Assembly: GCF_902505095.1 (NCBI RefSeq) | Contig: NZ_CABWIB010000001.1 | Span: 248,001-312,000 of the forward strand | Length of the DNA stretch: 64,000 nucleotides | Source of the DNA: Oceanivirga miroungae | GTDB taxonomy: Bacteria > Fusobacteriota > Fusobacteriia > Fusobacteriales > Leptotrichiaceae | Direction of reading: 5' to 3' | In this document: one piece after another, positions 22,001-25,537 of the stretch | How the letters are laid out: each line of letters opens with the position of its first letter | Position numbering within the stretch: the first letter of the stretch is position 1 | The notes under the pieces: model-generated | The model's input: the letters and a program-made list of their open reading frames with translations, nothing else | The model's database searches: none | Told to the model about the DNA's origin: nothing | Translations under genes and position numbers: made by a program

Positions 22001-22481
22001 TGCAGGATTTAATTATTCAATTGGAAGTGTTAAACAAACAGAAGATGTTAAGATAATTAATGAATTGAAAAATGAAATTAAAAAATTAAATAAAGAAGTA
22101 GCAGCATTAAAAGAAAATAAACGAAGAGATAGAATATCGTATGTACTTAATAATTTCACAACTGATAGCTCAAGAATTACTAAAGAACAAGTTAATATAC
22201 TAAAAGAAATAGTTAAACTAGTTAATGAACGTTATAAAGATAGAACAATTGAAATTATAGGTCATACTGATATTAGACATACTGAAAAGTATAATCTTGA
22301 TTTAGGATTAAGAAGAGCAAAAGCTGCTAAAAATGCCTTAATTAGATTAGGTTTATCAGATTATGTCAATGTAATTATTAAATCTGTTGGATATAATGAA
22401 TCTGTTGATGGAGAATACGCAAATCAAAGAAGAGTTGAAATCTTAATTAATAATTTAGATCAATACTACAACCAAAAATAA
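7071..22481 (+). CDS. Giant trimeric autotransporter adhesin with C-terminal OmpA peptidoglycan-binding domain
   Basis: 5136 residues, a quarter of the window. Residues 1-51 are a long basic pre-signal region plus hydrophobic signal ending near NTYAG, as in other fusobacterial autotransporters. About 75-905 is a YadA-like head of dozens of SxAIGxxA-type repeats. About 906-4900 is a stalk of repeated HIM-type connectors (for example AAGKEDTDAVNVAQL), beta segments and coiled coils, with ~290-residue modules near the end. About 4905-4985 is the YadA anchor barrel (SGVAGAYAIAAIPQ onward). Unusually it does not stop there: a coiled coil (about 4990-5025) leads into an OmpA-type domain with GHTD (D5067) and R5082, matching the aspartate/arginine pair that binds diaminopimelate in OmpA relatives. 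A GGAGGAGA site precedes the start. I saw no cysteine. Expected role: surface adhesion, anchored in outer membrane and cell wall. Confidence 0.95.
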   Translation: MNSKIQEIERWLKRSLKNRISINKNTIISYMMKGMAGVFAMLIFSANTYAGFKITWMDGSGYARGENVNQYENSVGIGSGFEGKNAVVIGTSSNVKESSVTIGFNTTNNATSSVAIGRQANIEKAASQKSVAIGMLAKITGRSQSSTAIGYNSTVSNGGAVSIGAESTASGFYSTALGGYANSKGRNSIAIGVFAETGEGDNARRAIAIGSGSRGISEEKNYAGAKAERKDSLAIGTAANSQGESSIAIGKESVSNGLNSIAIGTSTQAKVGSVAIGSGALAQTNEDNHTTVAIGKGAQSLVGWSVAIGESSKAHESAIGIGYSAISKGLSVAIGRESNANQYSTAIGFKSIADGPVSTSFGFASNAKELRSTALGAESHAEGNASISIGSLTTSRGDRSIAIGGTFEKNATPGKNPEFFPAYALANDAIAIGAATRAENKESIAIGKAANATGERSTAIGNGSKAGNGQSLALGSNVETKKSQSIGIGNDIVITGEGAIGIGGDDSISYNTGLLDVVTSKLSQESKNDIVNGNYSKTYANGTASVAIGMSTLAVGDASTSLGTRAAALGEKSVALGFESVALGNYSTALGEGARAIALESFAGSINARATGKQSIALGHYASTGKNGSWVTDNKGTNGQYSIAIGSHATVTGEKSIYIGKRNGHESSGVSGNESVGIGYNNNVHSDNAIVLGSNTTIAQGKNDAIAIGNTVTVGNPNVIAIGKEAKANGTNTVSIGLSAEAAADLSVAIGNASKTEGTNSTAVGNSAHAGNWATAYGNQSNASTDDAVAVGNTALASGNNSTAIGAHTNASAVGAIAIGGNNTNRATASATNAISIGANSTNKEDAIAIGRGASVSNNGGVAIGEGSQSLVNSGVIGYDLWNQTNSGAAWVSTKAAFAVGTSANTRQITGVAAGKEDTDAVNVAQLKRAKVTISGNGGNHQVLKQTDGNIDFKNGNNTTAVVETDNTVKYDINPFVTLQNTGDKNSAGLHIKYSANPEANYSKLNGDTLEISRQGNGITNVVKLGIDSNNNEGYLTGLEDRSPITRQNHNYSTNYANDKKRAATEGAVADIANSLGWEILNGNVKVGDVAKLESGVVTKKQVAFKGVDGKTKVDVTSNNNGYDVTIGLSESIENKINSIDVSAKADKNGSNISNPKTWRDNLEVYSKAEVNSKGITFEDDKNITTKINLEGTLGIKGSKDQNNFGTVTKISNNTVTIDLNEATKNELSKIGTTETGLGELKNNKLTFKDSNGTSFERKNSEDKVLTIKEGDITDKYKGDNLKTQIENTQDGAIIKIGLKKNLTAIQSISDGRNKLELNNNGAIKLSNASNESVKLTGLSDGEIGENSTDAVTGKQLHTLQEKAISFVGNDANNKVNRKLGETLKIIGEGTLKGETASNNIKVEKNKEDTLEIKLAKDLVGITSISNGDNKITIDGDKTTFSNDIYVGGNKVVTENKISSLGNLTYKANSGESKTVGLTTGLDFIGDKNITASVEENGKVKYTLKKELEIDSIAKENGAKIILGENDITLSKGNSEAIKLKGVAKGTSNDEAVNYEQLKPFVDSLGGNATINADGTVAKPTYSLKAGGNHNTVGSALTAIDEVSNTNKGDIKVLQDHSMTFNASKNTNPLIRKNSETNAITITEGDIDNNSVEYKGNNLKTEIVNEGNIYKLKIGLRENLEGIKSIKGENNTITLDGENGAIKLSNANNNVKLTGIADGTVANDAVNFSQLEKKVDKSTYNDAINNINTTLNKKINIEAADGKYALKSNKLVIKDKEKGIKEISYGVETSNLQITGDNNINTKINNDVLTISIVDKPTFSGATIAGVSFNQDENGTKLINANGAKIVAITGGEVKEGSGAAVNGGQLFDVKKIADKAQTDATNAITKADNAQEKANSAFDLATNTKEELDVEKPKIKANEDKIKEHGTKLNDHDTKISENKTKIEKGFNFAADKNEAFNRPLGGTLKISGNGKNISTETDTANGTIKVKLTESPTFGDIIINEGNNGKITGLENGTKDKDAINLSQLKPLAESLGATINIDNGTVTGPTYKLGDQNYTNLGDVLKNIYIQSTKPITFKDGAKSQNSKDVALGGNLTFREVQGSKNISVILKPQDYTYEFSIKENPEFNGIVKATNGFDANSKKIINVAAGTEDTDAVNFKQLKEIKEGIKSSVNLSLEAPVSYTAEINETRTQVVQKNNKFYKPDQLDINGNVKEGETELPQEVLNSIKISTISKGGSISTPVVMTNIAAGEVKEGSTDAVNGGQLKAVKDDIQNVSNDVKKVTNSISKGDFGNVVVTDGNGNKLVKVNGNYYNTSDVIEDPTDHSLKVKEGNNVTPVTEGIKLSAVNPSGPSTTKATILSNIAAGKNDTDAVNVSQLKDFGLDPTNSKPVVTYDNKNKESITLGNTNNPVSITNVKEGNLVENGKDAVNAGQLYTVKQTAENANTLANKGWNIAVNDTHDHKVSLGDTVRFKSGTNNLTISEIENSQNSNSHNITLNIIDSPKFGDITINNDNKNVITGLGNKTFDPNSFTSGQAATEDQLKAIKDLIDKNISSNNDRAVKYDLKDGNVDKSKVSLEGGSGGTTITNLKDGDVSVASKDAVNGSQLYNQALNLKKELMGNNISDINTPFSVELRDNNGRPATYNSVKEAFESLNNGFRIAAAKVDQAKYVGPNQTLAIVGENDGNISTELSTKIIQPKDGKANIEIPTLTVKLSKTPTFDTVTAKQSISVGDTTTNTNSPVIKINENNNGNITGLKNITFDPNQFTSGQAATEDQLSIVSNNVNKKVDEFSDASPYEYTSNGTNSLIKGKDGNFYTAEELKDASYDQASDKYTKNSVDVTPSVDKANVYVKTKGADSKKLANLSSGLENKEIAKEYLGQDVANKEKAITDSQNILKGLLNNKEDSTLNTAATLRDIQTLTIAGLDFTANKSEGQKANKVHRELGTSIAIVGGDVRNDITYDTKNIITTSDADNNKIIIKLANTPEFNGITIKGKNGENGKNGKDAEISVDDDGNIVVINGIDGKNGKDGKAGSKVVTEATIGDTNISYTANKASSKKTVSLKDGFDFTNGTNITAEVADNGVVKFNLNDTLTGIKSIDAGNDKAKITLNGNDITLSNGNSKAIKLKGVAKGTSNDDAVNYEQLNDLINAIGGGASINKTDGTLTKPTFNLKAGATGGQGNETKGYNTVSSALEALDNAISTSNATLSDSKIYFQGNEENNKIERKLGQTLKIAGEGTLAGQTAANNIQVVKNNDSLEIKLAKNIVNIENITTTESDEKEKAVLGQKGVKAENKTNLTNLTANGLEINSKLDDKKDVTKVNLDGIELANNSTSATVKNSITKETITLNDTKSGNYSNTSSAKAITLVDKDENKAIITATNISISGNNGSSLKLDKESIITNNSKILMNDSDKITLSKITTAENKSIKLDGIANGKISDTSKEAINGSQLHSLAGVLGASVDNNNITAPEFKKLKGIDGNEDTNNIKTYSAAINKVSSKLNEGLKYKAELGSGNKAENNTTTNYLGSTLEIIKLKGNSNITLGEGEVAKTYVGNNLITKISQKSGNSTIEIGFNEKPEFKAINIKEGNKSLTITAEGITGLKDLEDSSDESSAVNKKYVTNVKTKLENTINNVTNSIENLDDSIPYEYTSKGTDSLIRGKDGKFYTKEELKGAEFKNNSYIKEGRTLADIEESNVYVKTKDNAKKLTNVASGIDSSKIGVNESLLNYSLAKELINGGNNTNGLNQLTNKSKLNTVSTVGDLQAVSLAGLDFTGNTYTESKDTHKVLGSKLVIKGEGTNKPETGEYKFESASGNIRVDSDGKDLTVRLNKNLTNINSIANSGVSISLADGAITLSKSNSNSAIKLKGVAIGEEDTDAVNFGQLKELNIKVNNISNGEDGVVVYTTKNGEKVTKLGDIFYKSSATKVDGKPVYITESGEKYVKESDGKFHKVNNGKIEEVAAENINIENFTTNPEVSSSDVVASLVNPNGKATTPTILSNIASGIDSSKIGTGTKLTEESAKEIVGGLNKIEDKSKLNTAVTVGDLQAVSLAGLDFTGNTFDGSKDTHKVLGSKLVIKGEGTNKPETGEYTFESASGNIRVDSDGKDLTVRLNKNLTNINSISNSGVSISLGDGAITLSKPNSNNAIKLKGVAEGKENTDAVNFGQLKQVETTINNELNQVTKGEKGILIYTDTKGNRLVKIGKEFYNKDQLTKDGKPKYRAADGKEYVKIEDKFYIVTNDQVSETPDEKITLETFNQNGAKKPNIPLDEIIVSVVNPDETTSNPKRIANVASGIDSSKIGVNESLLNYSLAEELINGGNNTNGLNQLTNKSKLNTVATVGDLQAVSLAGLDFTGNTFDGSKDTHKVLGSKLVIKGEGTNKPETGEYTFESASGNIRVDSDSNDLTVKLNKDLVNISSISSKNENGKQSKITLNNDHIIINNDIYKGSKEDGNKLITQTEVKDIVSNSVMKFKGDNGEEKSVKLGETLNIKGSGMITTTSSEDGITIDLKDEVKKQINNISNGEAGIVVYTTKDGDKITKVGDTFYKSDAKKIEGNYVYTTEDSKEYIKKSDGKFYMIENGKAKENADDSITIETFDKSNAKNPEIKSNEITASVVNVDGTVKTPTILANIASGIDKTKIGTDTELTKDGAREIINGKPKSDKTPAIIGLNQLKDKSKLNTAATVGDLQAVSLAGLGFKANSGNEIHRNLGSSISIEGEAIRDGVTYSTKNITTAVKDDKILIKMAENPEFKGLTINDGNDKTKSLELTKDSVGVKDTKITFGEGEVNVNEAKITNVADGKISADSKEAVNGSQLKQLEDKINKSGSQNFEIGDGNTDSKIIINSTDNKFNIVGDENITTEITDKNVNVKLNNKLNNIDSISGLADLDENSDGSRAANKNYVDKQIKENNKKITSGVAGAYAIAAIPQVTYDKLFGVGVGAGSFDGSNAVAFGISGQNRARNFVYKASVSLSSDSKVGVNAGFNYSIGSVKQTEDVKIINELKNEIKKLNKEVAALKENKRRDRISYVLNNFTTDSSRITKEQVNILKEIVKLVNERYKDRTIEIIGHTDIRHTEKYNLDLGLRRAKAAKNALIRLGLSDYVNVIIKSVGYNESVDGEYANQRRVEILINNLDQYYNQK
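16051..16175 (+). repeat. Collagen-like G-X-Y stretches in the giant adhesin
   Basis: The translation here contains two short runs of Gly-X-Y triplets, GKNGENGKNGKDA and GIDGKNGKDGKAG, separated by about 17 acidic residues. They lie about residue 2995-3035, in the stalk. Such runs could form short triple-helical segments in a trimer. They are too short to call a collagen domain. Confidence 0.6.
18192..21170 (+). repeat. Four successive ~870-1020-nt stalk modules in the giant adhesin
   Basis: The phrase ASGID(S/K)(S/T)KIG recurs at about 18195, 19065, 19935 and 20955. Each time it is followed by KLNT(A/V)xTVGDLQAVSLAGL. In the first three copies this continues into DFTGN, the VLGSKLVIKGEGTNKPETGEY block and the ASGNIRVDSD block, nearly identical even at DNA level. 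The spacing is about 870, 870 and 1020 nt. An older, diverged version is visible about 15655-15860. Such repeats let the stalk change length by recombination or slippage. Confidence 0.8.
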
Positions 22482-22492
22482 TTATTAAAATA

Positions 22493-22530
22493 ACCTCAAA
22501 GTCATAGTTGATTTTGAGGTATTTTAGTTT
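22493..22530 (+). terminator. Terminator after the giant adhesin
   Basis: An 8-bp stem (ACCTCAAA with TTTGAGGT), a 12-nt loop, then ATTTTAGTTT. It begins 11 bases after the adhesin stop codon. Confidence 0.8.
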
Positions 22531-22645
22531 AAAAAATTGCAAGTTGAATTATAATTATAAATGATAAAATAAGAATACCCAATAATGATAATTTAAGATT
22601 CCCCAGTTAGAATAAATTTGATATATTATTCATGAGGTGATATGC

Positions 22646-23917
22646 ATGAATGAAATATATATAAATTCTAACTTAATTAATACACTAGATGATTTAAGAG
22701 CTTTATCTAGTATATATTTAAAAGGAGGATTGAAAAATTTGAATATTAGTAAGATAGCAAGAAAGCTAGGACATGATAGAAAAACAATTAGAAAAGCTTT
22801 AAAAGGGAACATTCCTAAGACTACAAGAAAAAGAAATAAATATGTTGATTCTTATCGAGATAGAATAATTAAATTATTACAAGATGATAAAAGAAAATTT
22901 GAATATTATCAACATATATATAACTACATGGTAAGAGAATATAGCATAGAATGTACTTATGCCACTCTTAAAAACTACATCATTAATGATGAGGAATTAA
23001 ATAAACTTTTTAATAAAAGAAATAATACAAATAGTTTTACTGAAAGGTTTGAGACAGAAGCAGGTCAACAGGCACAATTTGATTTAAAAGAAAGAATGAA
23101 ATTAATCGATACAAATGGAAATGAAATGATTGTAAACGTAGCTACCTTAACTTTAGGGTTTAGTAGATACAATGTTAGAAAGATAGTACTAGATACTTCT
23201 TATGAGACTGTTATTAATTTCTTAGCTGAAGCATTTGAAGAATTAGAAGGAGTACCTAGTGAATTAGTTATAGATAATATAAAATGCTTAGTTGATAAAC
23301 CTAGAACTAAAAATAAAGAAGCATTAATAAATCCTAAATTTGAGGAATTTGCTAAAAATTATGGATTTAAAGTAAAACCGTGTATGCCATATAGGCCACA
23401 AACAAAAGGTAAAACTGAAACACAAAACAAAGTACCATCACAACTTTACAATTACAATACTGAATATATTGATATTTGCAGTGTTAATGATAAATTAGAA
23501 ATAATAAATAAAGAGGATAATGAAAAGATTTCTCAAGCAACACATTTGCCACCAGTATTTCTTTTAAAAAGGGAAAAAGAAAAATTACAAAAATTACCAA
23601 GTCAAGAAATTAGAAAAGGATATTACATTAAATTAAAAGAAGTTATTGTTAGTAACGAGTCATTAGTATCCTATCTTAACTGTAAATATTCTGTCCCTAA
23701 AGAATATATTGGTAAATTAGTAGGAAGAACTATTAAAAACAACAAACTTCTAATTTATTATAACAAAAAAATAATAACATTGCACGAAATTTCAAAAAAA
23801 GTATTAAATATTAAAGATTCACACGATTTAAAATATGATAAAAATTTATCACCTAAAACAGAAGACAATAGTATAATTATTGAAGAAATGGAGAATATTA
23901 AATATGATAACGATTAA
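22646..23917 (+). CDS. istA: IS21-family transposase IstA
   Basis: 423 residues from the ATG at 22646, chosen because a GAGGTG site lies 6 nt upstream. A GTG at 22637 would add three residues but sits on that site. It has an N-terminal HTH (KIARKLGHDRKTIRKAL, about residues 36-53) and a DDE integrase core with D146 (QFDLKE), D210 (VIDN) and E258 (GKTETQNK). The gene is intact and overlaps istB by 14 bases, as normal for IS21. Because the partner ATPase is frameshifted, transposition probably needs an IstB from elsewhere. Confidence 0.9.
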   Translation: MNEIYINSNLINTLDDLRALSSIYLKGGLKNLNISKIARKLGHDRKTIRKALKGNIPKTTRKRNKYVDSYRDRIIKLLQDDKRKFEYYQHIYNYMVREYSIECTYATLKNYIINDEELNKLFNKRNNTNSFTERFETEAGQQAQFDLKERMKLIDTNGNEMIVNVATLTLGFSRYNVRKIVLDTSYETVINFLAEAFEELEGVPSELVIDNIKCLVDKPRTKNKEALINPKFEEFAKNYGFKVKPCMPYRPQTKGKTETQNKVPSQLYNYNTEYIDICSVNDKLEIINKEDNEKISQATHLPPVFLLKREKEKLQKLPSQEIRKGYYIKLKEVIVSNESLVSYLNCKYSVPKEYIGKLVGRTIKNNKLLIYYNKKIITLHEISKKVLNIKDSHDLKYDKNLSPKTEDNSIIIEEMENIKYDND

Positions 23918-24651
23918 TGATGTTTTAGAAAAATTAAAATACTTAAAATTAAATTCAGCATACAACCATTTAAAAGAATTAAATCTAGCAAGCGAAATAA
24001 GCCAAGAAGAGCTTAATGGGATAAATAAGGTGATAAGTAATGAAGTTGAAGCTAAAGAGCAAAATAATAGGTTATACAACGTGAAAGTAGCAGCATTTCC
24101 TTTTGTAAAAACAATAGAGGATTATGACTTTAGATTTCAGCCCTCAATAAAGGAAGAAAATATAAAGAATATAATTAATTCTGGATTCTATGAAGAAGCT
24201 AGCAATATACTCTTCATAGGCAATCCAGGAACAGGGAAAACACATTTATCTATAGCTATAGGGTATGAGGTAGCAATTAAAAGAAATAGTGTATATTTCA
24301 TTAATTAATCTATTACTAAAAGCATATCAAGAAGGATTATTAGAAAAGAAAATAAGGCACTATTTTAAATATAAATTACTAATAATAGATGAGATTGGTT
24401 TTAACGAAATATCACCATTAGAAGCAAAATTATTCTTTCAATTAATAGATTTAAGATATGAAAAAAGATCAACTATTATTACAAGTAATATTAGTTTTGA
24501 AAAATGGGCAGAAATATTAGGGAAAGACGAAATGATAACTAAAGCAATATTAGATAGATTATTGCACCATTCATATTTATTTAATATTACAGGACCATCA
24601 TATAGAATAAAAGATAAATTGAAAATTAAACATAAAAGTGAGGAATCTTAA
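23904..24651 (+). pseudogene. istB: istB, ATP-binding helper of IS21, frameshifted
   Basis: The first frame (from ATG 23904) encodes the N-terminal domain and the Walker A motif GNPGTGKTH, then stops at 24308 just after SVYFIN. The rest of the protein continues in another frame from about 24300, with LINLLLKA, the Walker B LLIIDEIGF, the sensor region STIITSN and DRLLHHS, to 24651. Compared with the usual IstB spacing (VYFI, about four residues, then LI), roughly 14 bases appear to be missing beside the short repeat ATTAATTAAT. No slippery sequence suggests programmed frameshifting. The ATPase is probably non-functional. Confidence 0.82.
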
Positions 24652-24845
24652 ATTTTAAAAAGTGGGGAATTTTAAATTGACATTTATAATAATATTAAAG
24701 ATCATATAAATTATTGTTTATTTTACGTAATTAAAATTAATAGTGAATATATAATTAAGATAACTTCAAAATGTAAAAAAGCTGTTAATAAAAGATGTAC
24801 TGAGATTTAATCAAGATAATTAAATAAAAAAATTATTTTGCTTTT

Positions 24846-24881
24846 ATTATGTCTAAATTTAGGGTATAATATAGACATAAT
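24846..24881 (+). promoter_or_regulatory. Toxin-antitoxin promoter with palindromic operator
   Basis: ATTATGTCTA (24846-24855) and TAGACATAAT (24872-24881) form a perfect 10-bp inverted repeat that brackets a consensus TATAAT -10 box at 24865-24870. This is the classic position for autorepression by the antitoxin or the toxin-antitoxin complex. A -35 box is not clear. The stretch from the istB stop (24651) to here holds the IS21 right end and otherwise nothing I recognise. Confidence 0.7.
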
Positions 24882-24900
24882 AAAAAAAGGAGTGTTGTGT

Positions 24901-25158
24901 ATGAATATAATCCCTATAAAAGAACTTAAAAATACTTTAAAAATAGAAAAAATTTGCAAAAGCTCAGATTCCCCACTGTTTGTAACTAAGAATGGCTATG
25001 GTAGTTTAGTTATAATGGATATAGACTACTATTCAAATATGATAAGTGAAATGGAAGAGGCAAAATTAATTTTAGAAGCCTTAGAGGATGTGAAAAATAA
25101 TAAATACCGTGATGGTGACGAGGTTATAAAAGGGTTGGAAGAAAAGTATGGGTTATAA
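24901..25158 (+). CDS. Phd/YefM-family antitoxin
   Basis: 85 residues from the ATG at 24901, which follows an AAAGGAGTG ribosome-binding site. A longer frame open to 24838 would run through the operator and -10 box and is rejected. The N-terminal part (IIPIKELKNTLKIEKICKSS, then PLFVTKNGYGSLVIMD) is the DNA-binding Phd fold. The acidic C-terminal tail (EALEDVKNNKYRDGDEV) should bind and neutralise the toxin. It overlaps the toxin gene by 11 bases, so synthesis is coupled with antitoxin first. Confidence 0.88.
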   Translation: MNIIPIKELKNTLKIEKICKSSDSPLFVTKNGYGSLVIMDIDYYSNMISEMEEAKLILEALEDVKNNKYRDGDEVIKGLEEKYGL

Positions 25159-25459
25159 ATACAAAATAACAGATAAAGCGGAGGAAGATTTAGATGAAAT
25201 TATATTCTATATATCAAAAAAACTTTTAAATTCAAAAGCAGCTTCAAAATTCTTATTAGATTTTAGAAAATCTATAGAAAAAATAAGTGACTTTCCAGAA
25301 ATGTGTCCTTTGTCAAAAAATAAATACGTATTAAATGAAGATGTAAGGAAATTAAGAGTAAATAACTATACTGTATACTATATACCAAATCATAAATTGG
25401 AAACTAATATCATACTTAGAATTATTTATAGTAAATCTGATACAAAGTTACTTTTTTAA
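25148..25459 (+). CDS. RelE/ParE-family toxin
   Basis: 103 residues. Family features are an N-terminal strand-helix unit (YKYKITDKAEEDLDEIIFYI), a second helix with FRKSIEKISDFPEMCP, and the strands VRKLRVNNYTVYYIP and IILRIIYSKSD. Basic residues are concentrated in the C-terminal strands, as in ribosome-dependent mRNA interferases of the RelE group. ParE-like gyrase poisoning cannot be excluded on sequence alone. It sits between an IS21 element and housekeeping genes, which suggests acquisition with or near the IS. Confidence 0.85.
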   Translation: MGYKYKITDKAEEDLDEIIFYISKKLLNSKAASKFLLDFRKSIEKISDFPEMCPLSKNKYVLNEDVRKLRVNNYTVYYIPNHKLETNIILRIIYSKSDTKLLF

Positions 25460-25537
25460 ATCTTACGTAGTCTTGTAACATTGAAAAAACAAGATACTTG
25501 TGTTATTATTACTTAAAAAGTGAAAAAGGAGATTATT

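Larger units (their letters stand above)
22562..24682 (+). mobile_element. IS21-family element (inactivated by a broken istB)
   Basis: Overlapping istA and istB genes are bordered by repeated inverted terminal motifs. At the left, TTTAAGATTCCCCA is at 22592-22605 with a weaker copy AATAAGAATACCC at 22568-22580. At the right, the complement TGGGGAATTTTAAATT is at 24663-24678 with a second copy GAGGAATCTTAAATT at 24641-24655. Tips are placed at TG (22562) and CA (24682). Multiple end repeats and TG...CA tips are typical of IS21. I could not identify a convincing target duplication, so exact ends are approximate. Confidence 0.75.

Noticed and set aside
23880-24308. Programmed frameshift in istB
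   Set aside because: No slippery heptamer at the break, and residues normally present between VYFI and LI are missing, so a deletion is more likely.
24289-24651. Second istB part as an independent small gene
   Set aside because: It carries the Walker B and C-terminal half of IstB and continues the first part in another frame; there is no ribosome-binding site for the GTG.
24652-24837. Possible ncRNA between IS21 and the toxin-antitoxin operon
   Set aside because: AT-rich sequence without a clear promoter-terminator pair or stable structure apart from the IS end.
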